DNA of 28,705 nt from Chara braunii (taxonomy: Eukaryota > Streptophyta > Charophyceae > Charales > Characeae). Of the stretch, positions 1 to 10,512 are shown piece after piece. The notes under the pieces were generated by a model that was given only the letters and a program-made list of their open reading frames with translations, ran no database searches and was not told where the DNA came from. Each line of letters begins with the position of its first letter. The first letter of the stretch is position 1. The stretch covers positions 425,377-454,081 of the forward strand of contig BFEA01000051.1 of NCBI GenBank assembly GCA_003427395.1, given 5' to 3'. A program made the translations under genes and the position numbers.

Positions 1-207
1 GTTCCCCGTTTCTCGTATACTGTGTCAGGCACTTCGTCAGTGCAATGAAAGCCGTAACTGTCGTGCGTGGGCTCTATAAGGCCTCACTCCGTTGCTCACC
101 ACATGCACAAACAAAAGAAAAAAGAAAGTCGATGTATGTTTCCGTGTTCTTGCCTATATTCATTGCTCTTTGGACCCACTTCGACGTCCTCGTGTTTGCA
201 CATCATG

Positions 208-329
208 GGGCCTCGCTGCACTACTCTCGACATGCACAAAAGACAAAAATCATGGCAGTGCATCTTTCCATATTCTAGGGGAAGATTCACTCTCGTTTTG
301 CACATTTCGAGAGTAGTGCAGCGAGGCCC
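208..329. mobile_element. Foldback MITE, family 1, copy 1
   Basis: A 122-bp element has perfect 23-bp inverted terminal arms at 208-230 and 307-329, each running from GGGCCTCGCTGC inward to CTCTCGA. A looser extension follows (ATGCACAAAA against TTTTGCACAT). The asymmetric centre contains TGGCAGTGCATCTTTCC and GGGGAAGATTCAC. There is no ORF, so it would be a non-autonomous DNA element. A second full copy lies on the other side of PEPCK at 4478-4601. Confidence 0.75.
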
Positions 330-355
330 ATATGGTACTTCAAGATACGCAGAAT

Positions 356-534
356 CCTCGACAGAAACCACTATTTTCGCATCATTTTCTTAAAATGAAT
401 AAAAACTGCTACGAATAAATCTGAAATGCATTTTTCGGATTTAAACCTCGATAGAACCACTATTTTCGCGTCATTTTCTTAAAATGAATAAAAACTGCTA
501 CGAATAAATCTGAAATGCATTTTTCGGATTTAAA
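356..534. repeat. Tandem duplication of a 90-bp unit
   Basis: Unit 1 (356-445) and unit 2 (446-534) are nearly identical. Each begins CCTCGA(C/T)AGAA, contains ACTATTTTCGC and ends TTTTTCGGATTTAAA. They differ at about three positions, including one deleted A, so the duplication is recent. No coding frame is kept. Confidence 0.9.
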
Positions 535-677
535 AAATGCGGTAAATGGTGTCACACCGTTGAGGTTTCTCAACTCAACGGCCGTAGGTGGGACCAGACC
601 CCTGTGGTCTTTGCTTCTGGCTTTGACGTTCCATCTGCCAACCCTTCATGCAACTAGACGGGGAAACGTCCATAATA

Positions 678-1252
678 GCAAAAATAGTGCTGTTCCGAAG
701 TTTGGCAGCAAAAGTGTCGTCCGTTCGGAGTTTCCTTCGCAAAAATAAAGGTTTCGTTGCAGCTTTATCGCGTTCCCATAGTTTGCCAGCAAAAATACCA
801 CCTCTGCCACTTTTAATAGAGGAGCCGGGGCTAGGTCCCACTTACACGAATTAAGCGATATTGACCGTAGATAGCAAATATCAACGGCCAGAATCTCTTA
901 ATCGGTGCAAGTGGGACCTTGCCCTCGGTGCAAGTGGGACCCCACAATTCTACCCGGACAGGTTCAGCTTACGAGCCAAGGCCGAGATGCCTCGGCCATG
1001 CCTGCAGAAAAAAGAAAAAAAAAGAAAAGAAAAAAAACAAAAACAGAAAAGCTGAGTGCCTGAGGCCTGAACGCTGAGTGCCTGAGTCCCTGAGGCCAGG
1101 GGCCCAGAGGTCCTTCGCTGTGAAATTTGGCAAAACGCGGTATTTTTGCTGGCAAACTACGGGAAAGCTGAACCGAAACCTCCATTTTTGCAAAGGAAAC
1201 TTCGAACGGACGACATTTTTGCTGCCAAACTTCGAAACAGCAATACTTTTGA
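678..1252. repeat. Large inverted repeat (foldback), ~130-bp arms
   Basis: The left arm (678-808) matches the reverse complement of 1129-1252 over nearly its full length with scattered substitutions. The spacer is ~320 bp. Each arm holds short sub-repeats of the type GAAGTTTGGCAGCAAAAAT. The spacer holds a direct repeat GGTGCAAGTGGGACC (904-918 and 928-942), an inverted match to it at 833-847, a purine tract (1007-1050) and GCTGAGTGCCTGAG repeats (1051-1100). No transposase is visible. A foldback or MITE-like element is the simplest reading. Confidence 0.75.
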
Positions 1253-2266
1253 AATTAACCCGAGATTTCATAACTTGGCCCAATTCGACGGTATAAGAAA
1301 GGCAAAAATCAACTTGAAACCCGTGACATGCTTCCAACAGATAGCTTTCAAACAGTCTTAAGGACGGCATTACCCTGAGACTGAGAGAAAACTAGTCATC
1401 GAGAGACAGATAAGCGGCAAAATCTAGGGAAGGTTATGAGTCCTGAATCCCCCCTGCGGCAAAAGCTTCGTATTGAAAGCTATAATTCCCCGAAAACCTA
1501 TAGATCATCTTCACAGATCCTCCAGCCTTCATTGAAGCCGCACCAACTCCCCCTTCCACATCACAATACGAGTTCTCGAATATCGTCTAACAAAAGATAC
1601 ATCATCAACACAGGCATGATGAATGACGTTCGGAATGGTCGTATCAGGACGTGGAACACAAACATGTATTCAAAGCAGTTAGATACATAGAACATTTCGA
1701 CTCAGAAAATTGTCAAGCACTACGACTGCACGATATCAACGAAGCCAAACCCGAGAGTGACCGTTATTGAAATTTCCATTAGAACGACGACAACCCAGCG
1801 AAAAGAGCATTGCTGGCAAGTAGAAAGAGAATCCACCCTGACACTGGAAAACATAGTTGGACAGCAAATAGCATCAGAAAAAGAGTGTACGAACCAAAGA
1901 ATAGTACCAAATTGTTTTTTTTCGGACACAGCATATTTGACTAGAATAACCGACAGTATTATAGCAGTCCAATTGAATACAAGCCTACATCAGATAAAGT
2001 CAATACTCTGCAGAATTCAATAGGCGCTGGAATTGGGTGAAACGGGGAGTTCCTTGACAATCCCAACCACAGATCCGTGAGTGGGATATAACACCAATCC
2101 ACCGAACAAGAATGTCCGCATTAACTACACACTAATCCGTCAAAAAACTTCGGCAGCTACCGTGTCAAAAAACTTCGGCAAAANTTCTCACGTATCCTAA
2201 CATAGGACACACTCTTCATTCGAACTCATCACATAACATTTGAGATACCCCGATCTTCATGCCTGC
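1253..2266. other. Intergenic region, no recognised gene
   Basis: Two short plus-strand frames (1436-1690 and 1757-2023) encode nothing I recognise and have no repeat or motif support. The right part is the 3' flank of PEPCK. It has one ambiguous base at 2184. Confidence 0.5.
2139..2180. repeat. 17-bp direct repeat downstream of PEPCK
   Basis: GTCAAAAAACTTCGGCA occurs at 2139-2155 and again at 2164-2180, about 90-130 bp past the PEPCK stop codon. It lies in the likely 3' UTR or terminator region. Its role is unknown. Confidence 0.8.
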
Positions 2267-4084
2267 TCACAGCTGCGGTCCGGCCGAAAGAATCTCCTCC
2301 GTCAGCTTCTTGTCCCCTCCAACGGTGTAGTCCTCGAACTTTTTGAAGTTCGCCTTGAACAGCCCGCCAACCTTCTTCAGAGTGGTGTTANANAGCTCCT
2401 TGTCCGCCCACATGTTCTGCGGCATCAGAACCTCGTCAGGCACACCCTCGACATGATCAGGGACGGCGAGATTGAACACGTCCGTCGCCGTGTACTTGGC
2501 CTGCAGGAGCGACCCGTCGTGAATGGCATCGATGATCTTGCGCGTGTGCGGCAGCTTCATCCTGTACCCCGTGCCGTAGCTTCCTGCAACCCNCCCGGTG
2601 TTGACGAGCCACGCCGTCGCACCGTGCTTCTGCATCTTCTCCGCCAGCATGGAAGCGTACTTGGCCGGATGCCAAACGATGAACGCAGCTCCAAAGCACG
2701 CGGAGAACGTTGCCTTCGGCTCCTTCACACCCACCTCTGTGCCGGCCACGAGCGCCGTGTACCCGCTCATGAAGTGGTACATCGTTTGCGCCAGCGTCAG
2801 CTTGCTCACAGGCGGAAGCACGCCAAAAGCGTCGCACGTGAGAAGGATGACGTTGTTCGCGTGCGGGCCTACGCACGGAATCTTCGCGTTTTCGATGTGC
2901 TCGATGGGATAGGACGCCCGGGTGTTCTCGGTCACCGACTTGTCCGTGAAGTCCACCACCCGCTTGTGCTCGTCGAACACCACGTTCTCCAGGACCGTGC
3001 CGAAGCGAATCGCGTTCCAGATCTCTGGCTCCTTCTCCTTGGACAGGTCGATGCACTTGGCGTAGCATCCTCCCTCGATGTTCGACACTCCGTCGTCGCT
3101 CCAGCAGTGCTCGTCGTCCCCGATTAGGTACCTGTTCGGATCCGCCGACAATGTGGTCTTGCCTGTGCCCGACAGACCGAAGAAGAGCGACACCTTCCCG
3201 TCCTTGGACATGTTGCAGCCCGAGTGCAGGGACAGGATGCCCCTCTTCGGCATCAGATAGTTCATCAGCCCGAACAGACCCTTCTTCATCTCACCGGCGT
3301 ACTGCGAGCCCAGAATGACCATCTCCCGCCTCTTTAGATGGATGTCGATGCTGGTTGACGACGTCATGTAGTGCGTGAAGCGGTTGGCCGGGAACCGCCC
3401 GCCATTGTAGATGGTGAACTCTGGCTCGAAATCCTCCAACTCCTCGGGCGTCGGCCGAATGCACATATTGCGCATGAACAACGAGTGGTACGGCCGTGCA
3501 GTGATGATGCGCACCTTGATTCTGTTCTTCGGGTCCCAGTTGAGGAACTGATCGTTCACGTACACCTTGTCCAACGAGTTGAGGTAATCCACAGCTCTTT
3601 CGCGGTTAATCAAAAACGTCTCCTCGTCCATCTCAATGTTCGGCGACCCCTCTCCCCACCAGAGGTCAGCCGACGTCTCATCCTCCTTTACCACGCGCTT
3701 GTCCTTCGGAGAACGACCGGTCTTGGCTCCGGAAAGAGTGGCCAGCGCTCCGGTGGACGTGATGTGCGACCCCTGCTCGTACTTGATCGCCTCCTCGTAC
3801 AGCTCCGCGGGAGACAGGTTGTAAAGCACATGAGCAACCTTCAGGTCCGTGTCACTAAGATCCGGTGGAGACTGACGACAAATCGCTGTGCCATTGGAGA
3901 TGGAAGCAAGCGACTTGCCGATCGACTGCGCAGGAGGAGGTACCTTCTCCGATGATGCCGCTTTCTGCAGTGAGTGAAGCTCCTCAACGTTTTTCGCCGT
4001 CACGGGCGGATGGATGTCTCCATACGATTCATGATGGGGATCAACCTGCGCGCCGTTCGAAGCACCATTCGCAGCGTCAGCCAT
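2267..4084 (-). CDS. PCK: Phosphoenolpyruvate carboxykinase (ATP)
   Basis: This gene catalyses oxaloacetate + ATP to phosphoenolpyruvate + ADP + CO2. It is the entry step of gluconeogenesis and can also run in reverse for carboxylation; the enzyme is normally cytosolic. The 605 residues form one uninterrupted frame. Visible motifs are TGRSPKDK (122-129, substrate arginine R124), YAGEMKKG (262-269, metal-site lysine), LHSGCN (286-291, metal-site histidine), the P-loop GLSGTGKT (303-310), the ATP-PEPCK signature from LIGDDEHCW (320-328) through EGGCYAK (337-343), NTRASYPI (387-394), GSYGTG (501-506) and the C-terminal AGPQL. The N-terminal ~75 residues are a low-complexity extension, as in plant and algal enzymes, which are longer than the ~540-residue bacterial form. 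The start is supported by the context GCCGCCATGG. Ambiguous bases affect residue 498 (NGG, probably Trp), residue 564 (CTN, always Leu) and residue 565 (TNT, probably Tyr). No introns or frameshifts are seen. Codon use is strongly GC-ending, unlike the flanks. Confidence 0.97.
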   Translation of the reverse strand: MADAANGASNGAQVDPHHESYGDIHPPVTAKNVEELHSLQKAASSEKVPPPAQSIGKSLASISNGTAICRQSPPDLSDTDLKVAHVLYNLSPAELYEEAIKYEQGSHITSTGALATLSGAKTGRSPKDKRVVKEDETSADLWWGEGSPNIEMDEETFLINRERAVDYLNSLDKVYVNDQFLNWDPKNRIKVRIITARPYHSLFMRNMCIRPTPEELEDFEPEFTIYNGGRFPANRFTHYMTSSTSIDIHLKRREMVILGSQYAGEMKKGLFGLMNYLMPKRGILSLHSGCNMSKDGKVSLFFGLSGTGKTTLSADPNRYLIGDDEHCWSDDGVSNIEGGCYAKCIDLSKEKEPEIWNAIRFGTVLENVVFDEHKRVVDFTDKSVTENTRASYPIEHIENAKIPCVGPHANNVILLTCDAFGVLPPVSKLTLAQTMYHFMSGYTALVAGTEVGVKEPKATFSACFGAAFIVWHPAKYASMLAEKMQKHGATAWLVNTGXVAGSYGTGYRMKLPHTRKIIDAIHDGSLLQAKYTATDVFNLAVPDHVEGVPDEVLMPQNMWADKEXXNTTLKKVGGLFKANFKKFEDYTVGGDKKLTEEILSAGPQL

Positions 4085-4090
4085 GGCGGC
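4079..4090 (-). promoter_or_regulatory. Strong translation-start context of PEPCK
   Basis: Read on the minus strand, the start is GCCGCCATGG, with a purine at -3 and G at +4. This fits the eukaryotic start consensus and decides the start at 4084. Confidence 0.7.
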
Positions 4091-4272
4091 GCGGTGACGA
4101 TACAGTTAGCGGTTAACAAGCGGCGGCTACGAGAGCTGATCGGCGAGACGGCCTAACCAGAGGCGTAGATGTGCAGCAGCAAGAACCGGCAAGCACCCTT
4201 CAAGGTTGCAGGTGCTCGGTTAGAAGAGATGCTCCAGACAAGCTGCTGCTATGTTCGTGGAGGGCATCACGC

Positions 4273-4280
4273 TATAAATA
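4273..4280 (-). promoter_or_regulatory. Possible TATA box upstream of PEPCK
   Basis: TATTTATA on the minus strand lies ~190 bp before the PEPCK start codon. It reads TATAAATA on the plus strand, so its direction is not certain. This is the only TATA-like site I noticed in 4085-4470. Confidence 0.25.
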
Positions 4281-4477
4281 ATGCCACGCACAGGCCTCCT
4301 GAAGTTCCGCGCTTCTTGTTGGACTTGGGAACGCTCGTAGAGAGAACCGGTGGCAAGGGCCCAAGGGTGGCTTTTTTTTCATCGTGGTCGACAGATTCCG
4401 GGCCTCGACATGGCAGGCAAAAAACTATGGCGGGTGTGCTTTCCACGTTCTACCGTAACATGCGTTCTCTATGTTAT

Positions 4478-4601
4478 GGGGCTCGCTGCACTACTCTCGA
4501 CATGCACAAAAGACAAAAAAGTCATGGCCGTGTATCTTTCCATATTCTAGCGGCAGATTCACTCTCGTCTTGCACATTTCGAGAGTAGTGCAGCGCGGCC
4601 C
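4478..4601. mobile_element. Foldback MITE, family 1, copy 2
   Basis: This 124-bp copy matches 208-329 almost throughout. Arms are 4478-4500 and 4579-4601, and the centre contains ATCTTTCCATATTCTAG and GGCAGATTCACTC. The left arm has lost one C and the right arm carries one substitution, so the inverted repeat is now slightly imperfect. Confidence 0.75.
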
Positions 4602-4605
4602 TCGT

Positions 4606-4699
4606 ATCTGTTCTGATCTGATCCGTGGCACATCGGGCCACATCTGTTCTGATCTGATCCCAAAGGCGGCTTGCACATTTCGAGAGTAGTGCAGCGAGG
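4606..4699. repeat. 18-19-bp direct repeat plus an extra MITE right arm
   Basis: ATCTGTTCTGATCTGATCC occurs at 4606-4624 and 4642-4660. It is followed at 4671-4699 by a second copy of the family 1 right arm (TTGCACATTTCGAGAG then TAGTGCAGCGAGG). This looks like a local duplication or partial re-insertion next to copy 2. Confidence 0.7.
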
Positions 4700-4936
4700 T
4701 ATTTGCGCGGGAAACGCAGAGGTGGTCGGGTTCCTTAGGGTGGGCTGTCTCTTTCCTACCATGGAGCAGAAGTGCTTGGACGCCTTTATGTGTTTGTATC
4801 TGGTCAGAAGTGCGCACACGTTCATTCTGGAAAATGCTACAGTGGCGCACCGCAACTGCGTTGCGACCGCCGAAATTGCCGGCCGAAGTCGATTGCCACT
4901 CCGTGTGTTGGGCGCGCGGAAAATACCGGCCGATTC

Positions 4937-4959
4937 TTTTTTTTTTTTTTTTTTTTTTT
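4937..4959. repeat. Poly-T tract (23 T)
   Basis: An uninterrupted run of 23 T residues. It could be the tail of an old retroposed sequence on the minus strand, but nothing else supports that. Confidence 0.7.
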
Positions 4960-4992
4960 CCTTTTAGAAAAATGCTGGCCGATTCCACCCAA

Positions 4993-5062
4993 AGGGCTTC
5001 GCTCCATTATTCTCCGAATGTCCAGAATGCGACTGAATCTTCCGCTAGATTACAAGACACCT
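4993..5062. mobile_element. Diverged MITE fragment, opposite orientation
   Basis: GGGCTTCGCTCCATTATTC, then CAGAATGCGACTGAATC and TTCCGCTAGATTACAAGAC, align with the reverse complement of 4478-4601 (its right arm plus core). Divergence is ~25-30%, so this is an older copy. Confidence 0.5.
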
Positions 5063-5285
5063 TTGGGGTGACACGATTGGTCCAGCACACTAGAATAGAT
5101 CTGGCCTGGCCAGAATAAAACAAACAACAAAAGGGGCCCTGGTTGGCCGCTAAGGAGGCCACAGCCTAATAACGTGACCCTGCCCCCTCTTTTAGGAATT
5201 TTCACTTACCGGGGGTCCATTCCCTGAGACAGCATCTGGGCCAGCTCCCATGCAGTGGTTGTACGGTTCCCGCCAAGTGCCTGGG

Positions 5286-5375
5286 AAGTCCCCAAGTTTG
5301 GTATTTGAAGCAAATAAGTCCCCAAGTTTGGTATTTGAAGCAAATAAGTCCCCAAGTTTGGTATTTGAAGCAAAT
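5286..5375. repeat. Perfect 3 x 30-bp tandem repeat
   Basis: The unit starts AAGTCCCCAAGTTTGG and ends TATTTGAAGCAAAT. It is repeated three times without change at 5286-5315, 5316-5345 and 5346-5375. Because 30 is a multiple of three, the minus-strand frame 5508-5206 reads LLQIPNLGTY repeats. That frame has no other sign of being a gene. Confidence 0.95.
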
Positions 5376-6077
5376 TCGGTGGATAGCCCAAGGCGCCTTC
5401 TTGCTGAGTTCCCCCGAGCCGCGCGGCAGCGGAGACTCCGCGACGTACCCTGCGCAGATTGGAGGAAGAAGTGAGTTTTGAGAATCTGTGACGAACCGAT
5501 TTCTGCACCGCGCGATTACCTGCGCGGTACCAACGAGGGTTCCTAAGCTGAGAAGGCTGGGCTAGCTACGCGAGATTGGGATGGAAGGGAAATTGCATCA
5601 GTGTCCTCGCTTCTTCATCCTTTTTCGTCGTCTTTTTGGATGGTTGGGTTCGGTCCCGGGTGAGCCCCGGGACGATCGATTAGTTGATTGGCTGTGTGAG
5701 TGTTCTTTTTGGAATCTTGTTGAGCCACTATGGCTCTCGGAATTTCAAACTTTCTTTTCGGAATTTGTGTTTTTCGCTTTTTCTGCATTAGACAGGAATT
5801 TAGGAATTTTGCAATTAGGATTCTCCTTTGTCGCGCAACACTTTTTGCTTACGCGCTTCTCTGTGCAGCTGCAACGGAACTCTGATTAGTCGGCGCCTTT
5901 AATCGTGTGTGTAACTGTAATTTTGGGCGGGCGCCATCGTAATTGTATCCTTTCTTCTTGTGCTTCGCCTTTCCCGCTCTTGCTTTCTCTTGCTGTGTCT
6001 AGCCAACCCCGCGGACTACATGCTCGGATCGATGCGGGAGATGCGTGCGGGAGAATTCCATCACACCGCAATGACAA
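5376..6077. other. T-rich region, no recognised gene
   Basis: A plus-strand T-rich tract. A frame at 5581-5889 (start MEGKLHQCPRFF) is Phe/Leu-rich because of the base composition. A CAG at 5865-5870 preceded by pyrimidines could act as a 3' splice site. It could be a leader or LTR-like sequence, but no matching second copy is in the window. Confidence 0.3.
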
Positions 6078-6555
6078 AATGACGAACTTAGGGGACTCAG
6101 ATTCGTCGTGGAATCCGGAGTATTTCGACCCCTGGGTGAGAGAGTGTCTCAGACAGAGACGCTTGGAATTCCCCTGCGTAACCGAGAATCGATTGTGCCC
6201 CAGGGAGTTTCACTGTGCCACCACCAACGATCCAAGGTGTCCCGATTTTCCCACTTCGGATAACTCGCATTACTTCATATCCCCCGGTTTCGTCGTCATT
6301 GCCACCAACTTCCCTCCCTTCCACCTCCTTCTCCCGTGTCACTTGCTCACAGTTGTTCCGTGGAATTCCATCGTCGAGTACTGGCCCCACACGCCCTGCG
6401 GAAACTGTCGACAACGTGGCAACCGACGAGCCCCTGAAAACACGAGGCCTAACCCAAACGCGCGACGACAGACGCCACGTGGCGGCCCCCATAGGCCCGA
6501 CTCATCAGCACCTCAGCCATCCCGGGCAGACCCCTCCTCAAACCGCCGCCCCTAA
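6078..6555 (+). CDS. Doubtful ORF of unknown function
   Basis: The frame opens upstream at 5905. From the ATG at 6078 it starts MTNLGDSDSSWNPEYF and continues with a Cys-bearing middle part (HTPCGNCRQRG) and a Pro/Arg/Asn-rich end. A second overlapping plus-strand frame (6215-6652, ending EGTCP) looks equally protein-like. One reading is a decayed ORF with a frameshift, for instance from a retroelement Gag, but I recognise no domain. No start context, promoter or conservation supports it. Confidence 0.15.
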
Positions 6556-6889
6556 AACAGACGGACCGGACGACCCTGAATGCACCGCGCATGCCATCTG
6601 CCTTATGCCGCCCGACATAAATGCCAACAAACCGGAAGGAACTTGCCCTTAGCCTTATTGCACTCGTGCCCCTAGAACCTTACCACATGAGATCTCAGTT
6701 CTGACCTGGGATTCCACCCCCACTTTCCCAAAAATCCTTGGCACACCCCTTTTCGCACTTTCAGACCCACATCCCACTCCGATCAGGAAGTCGCGCTGGG
6801 CGTGAGGTTGGGCTTCACAAATCCTTTTCGTTTTCATGCGGGGAATCCGCCCGCATTTTTGAAGGGCTATATTTAGCAAAAATTGAGGT

Positions 6890-8090
6890 AAGAGTTTCTT
6901 TTCGACCGCTCTCCCACGAGCGGACATATCGAATTTGCTGAATTACTTGAGGGAAACTTACTGGAGCGACGAAGGTAAGGTTGAGGGAAGGGATGAAAGG
7001 GTTGCGCTATGGAACCTAGGGAGGAAGGGTAACTGGGCGGGATGGGATGATTTTAGGGCTGGAGGAGGGGTGAACGAAGAGCAAGATAGTTTTCGAGGAA
7101 GGCATTTGGGTAATTGAGGGAAACTGTTGGTTATGATGAGGTACTTGAAGGGCGCCTGGCCATAACGAATACGGAAGAAGGTTAGGGCAGGCAAGAGGGC
7201 TTAATGACAGGAGGGAAGACAAGATAGTAAGAGACAATGTTTCAGTGACGAAGATTGGAGAGCATGAAAGAAAGGTAGCTACGAATAGGGTGAAGACGGT
7301 CGGGCCGGGAGTCTGACTTGGAAGGTAATCCAGAAGCGCTGAGGTCGGAGGTAGGGTAAGGAAATAATGAGGTTGAAACACAATTTGCTCGGAATTGGAA
7401 TGTGGTAGGATTGTATTGAAACTTGCAACTAAAATTTAACTATTTTCTACTAGTTGCCTTACTAGGATTTCGATTATGCGTCAAAGGAAGTAATTAGCTG
7501 TGATTCATTGATTAGGATAAGTTAGTTGGTTTAAGATGAAGCAAAGACTCAGAACGACGCAGGGCTCGATTCTAAAATGGTATTTTCCCAAGAGGCTGAA
7601 GGCGGACATTGGGATGTCGAGAGAATCATTTGATTTTAGGAAATAGGAAGGACCCTCGAAGAATACGGGAGGAAGCGGGCTATTAAGGAGGTCTAGTCGG
7701 GATCAGGAGTTTGACTAATAGGAAATAGTACGGGACGGATTTATGACTCGGAAAGGTTGGGCGCAAGCGCAGAAGGAGTGAGCGGGGCTCCGCCAGCGGT
7801 AAAGTTATGAACGGGACTGTTTGGAAACTGGGGAAAATAACGATACTAGGAGACGAGAACTCGAAGGCGTCGGAGGGGAAATAGGAAGCAGGAAGGCCCC
7901 TTTAAAAAAAAAAAAAAAAAAAAAAAAAGGAGAGGAAACGAAGGGTAGAAAGGAAATGGAAACAAGGCTGATTTACTACAAGGAGGGCGGAAGGAAGTGT
8001 TTAGCGGAGACACTCAAAGAGAAAACCTCTCTCGGTAGTGAAATTTGTCAGGAGTGAACGAAAGGTGGATGGAAAGGTCTCTTCATGAAG
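6890..8090. other. Purine-rich (G/A) region without genes
   Basis: The plus strand is strongly G+A-rich across ~1.2 kb, with many GGAAGG, GAGGAA and GGTAAGG runs and an A25 tract at 7904-7928. Frames here are short and compositional. It is the opposite strand bias from the pyrimidine-rich plus strand at 19-27 kb. No gene or repeat copy seen. Confidence 0.5.
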
Positions 8091-8247
8091 CTCTCTCTCG
8101 TCGTTGTCGAACGCAGCGGTCCGGCACCGCACAAGGCAGTGCGGGACCCTCCTGGTCGCGTCACGCAGGAGTTGGTTCTTAATCCTCCTCGCGATATATA
8201 CATGGAGCTTCCGCAAGCCGCTCCGGCTAAGTGTGCCAGCCATACCT

Positions 8248-8331
8248 CTCGCGAGCCCCTACGACAGGATAGGGCCTACGCGAGGCACGACTTACCTCCA
8301 CCTTACGGGAGCTGTCAACTCCCTTCGGTGG
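8248..8331 (+). ncRNA. Two conserved hairpins in copy 1
   Basis: Hairpin 1 (8248-8284) has stems CTCGCG/CGCGAG and CCCTA/TAGGG around loop CGACAGGA. Hairpin 2 (8298-8331) has stems CCACC/GGTGG and GGGAG/CTCCC around loop CTGTCAA. Both are rebuilt at 12341-12377 and 12390-12425 in copy 2, with changed internal loops and partly changed pairs. Confidence 0.5.
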
Positions 8332-8843
8332 GCGTATCCCCGCCGAGATACCAGTCCACAGTACGAAAGTTGATCAGCTGCAATCGCAGAGGTGGACCAG
8401 CCGAGGGCGTTTCTCGTTCGCTGTAGCATAGGGGGTACACCCGGTATTACGCCTCTATCGAACCCGCACGCGAACCGACATCTTGGGGGGAGGCCCCAAG
8501 CGCGACTTGTCGCCGGTCGACTAGGTGGTATCCCACACGCCACGTGCACGCCACTATAAAGAACATAAGAATAAACACACACACATACGCACATACATAT
8601 ACCTATACAGAACGACACTGAACAAACAACGCGACAACCCTCCTAGTCCCTTAGTAACCCTCTCATAACTCTCCGATGCGGAAATCCGATAGGTGTCGCG
8701 CGCGAGACTTAGTATAAAACCGCGCGGACGCAGGGCTAACTCATATCAACTCGCAATGCAAGCGTACGCAAGCGGTCGCAATGATGACGTACTATGTAGT
8801 ACCCATACTCATGTGGTCCTCGTTAATCCCGAGGGTCGCATTC

Positions 8844-8976
8844 GACACTCAAGTGTCGGTTGACACGTGCCTTGAGGGTTAATCTCTTGATGCTGGACAA
8901 CTGCCAAGTGCGGTTGAGAACCACACCCTCTTCTGCATCTTGCGAAGAGTGGGTGGCACACAGGTTCATACCTGTG
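8844..8976 (+). ncRNA. Cluster of three hairpins in copy 1
   Basis: GACACT/AGTGTC (8844-8857), an 11-of-13-bp stem CCACACCCTCTTC against GAAGAGTGGGTGG (8921-8956), and CACAGGT/ACCTGTG with a TCAT loop (8959-8976) follow each other within 133 bp. No clear counterpart was found in copy 2. Confidence 0.4.
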
Positions 8977-9617
8977 GTGGCAATCGTCTCTTATTGCCCT
9001 GGAGACCAACTCCATCATCTAAGGTCTGGGGATAAGTCAAGGGGTTTAACTTTGACGGTTGCCACGGACTATAACGTTCAACTATAGAAAATCTAAAGAG
9101 CAAAGGCTAAAAAAAGGATCTCCCTCTTCTCTCAAACACACGATCTGTTTAACCCTTACGCGTGGTCTCAGTAGGTCGCACAAAAGACTCAAGACGTATA
9201 TATATCACGTAAATATAAAGGGTTATTACTATGTGACGATCACTTCTCACAATCACAGTGGAGCTCCTCTCAGCCATATATATATATATATGTATGTGAG
9301 CGCAGGCAGTCAAAATCAAAAGTCCGAATCACCAAACATACCTGCAATCACATCAAAGATTCCACCAAAAGTCCAAGTTCTACACGGGGTCAACTTCAAC
9401 CATTCTTTACACTCACACCCCTTGCTTGTAGTCATACAAGGCTCACGTTTGTGCAACTCCCAAAACAAAATACTTAGTACTTTTCTTTAAATGGCCATTC
9501 AAATAAAGTCCGGGTGAAAACACAACAAAACAGTTCAAATCACAAGGCAAAAGCCTTTAGGTTGAGTGACAGGGGTAGATTGGAGTTGAGTCGTAAACCG
9601 ACGAATCGGCAACCAAC

Positions 9618-9636
9618 CTGTTATCAATGATAACAG
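9618..9636 (+). ncRNA. 8-bp hairpin CTGTTATC/GATAACAG, copy 1
   Basis: A perfect 8-bp stem with loop AAT. The same stem with loop GAGA is at 13346-13365 in copy 2, and in both copies a small GTCG(G)/(C)CGAC stem lies just upstream. Confidence 0.55.
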
Positions 9637-9902
9637 AAGGTGATCCTTGTAGGATCAAGCTGAATCTAACCCAAGTCTTGAATCAATCGATTAAGAAAAC
9701 CTGTGACACAAGACAGGCCAATCCCAAGCTAAGTCTATAAGTTCATGGAGAATAATCTCCATATCACGATCTCACTCAAAACATCCTATTTAACTAGGCC
9801 TAAGTCTACCTCTAAGCAAATGCCAAGAAAAAGGTAAACCTTTGGCAAAATTTCCTCTATACAGAGTGGGTTGTCAAAATCGCCACCTGTCGAAAATATA
9901 AT

Positions 9903-10240
9903 CTAACTCCTCTAAACTAAGAAAATTTTGGTAGCGCTTCTCGTATGAAAAGTACCTTTCCAGAATTTGTATCAGCCCGAATATGAAAACATAAATAACT
10001 TTTAACTTTCCAAAGTTCAATTTTGTCTAACTCCCTGAATTAGCAAAAATTTGGGCATTACTCCTTTTAAAAAATTAGACTTTCCATATTTTTACTAAGC
10101 CATATATGAACTTTGGACAACTTGAACTTTGGAAAGTCAAAAAGTTGACTAACTCCTTGGATTTGCAGAAATTTTGGCAGCGCTTCCCGTAAAGAAAGTG
10201 ACTTACCAAGATGTATACAAGGCCAAGTATAACAAAAGAT
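9903..10240. repeat. ~123-bp tandem repeat, three units
   Basis: Units begin CTAACTCC at 9903, 10027 and 10149. Each continues with AAATTTTGGCAGCGCTTC-like and ACTTTCCA-like stretches. The spacers carry CTTTCCAAAG or CTTTGGAAAG, which can pair with each other. Divergence is high, so the array is old. Confidence 0.65.
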
Positions 10241-10512
10241 CCCAAAAAATGCAAAAATTGACCTAAGTAAAATAAACTTAGCTCAGAAAATGCAGGAATT
10301 GAAACTGACTCCTATGGCTCTAGCACGTGGCGAGCAACTAAAGCAACTACCTATCAAAATGAATATCAGACTAAGTAGCAACCTCACTTAGTCACATGCA
10401 GGCTAAACCACAAAGGTAAGTACTCTCATCATCCCCAAGTCGATCTAGACAAACAATAGTTCATAGCCTCTCAATGATTTATCCCTTTATACCCAACTTA
10501 TATAGGGCATAA

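Noticed and set aside
2240-3955. Long plus-strand frames (e.g. 2240-3127, 3371-3955) opposite PEPCK
   Set aside because: They are antisense shadows of the GC-rich PEPCK codons and carry no domain of their own.
5206-5508. Minus-strand ORF with LLQIPNLGTY repeats as a repeat-protein gene
   Set aside because: Only three repeats, no homologous domain recognised, and nothing else supports coding.
8085-8518. ORFs in the conserved left block of copy 1 (and 12205-12518 in copy 2)
   Set aside because: The two copies do not keep the same frame, while their hairpins are kept.
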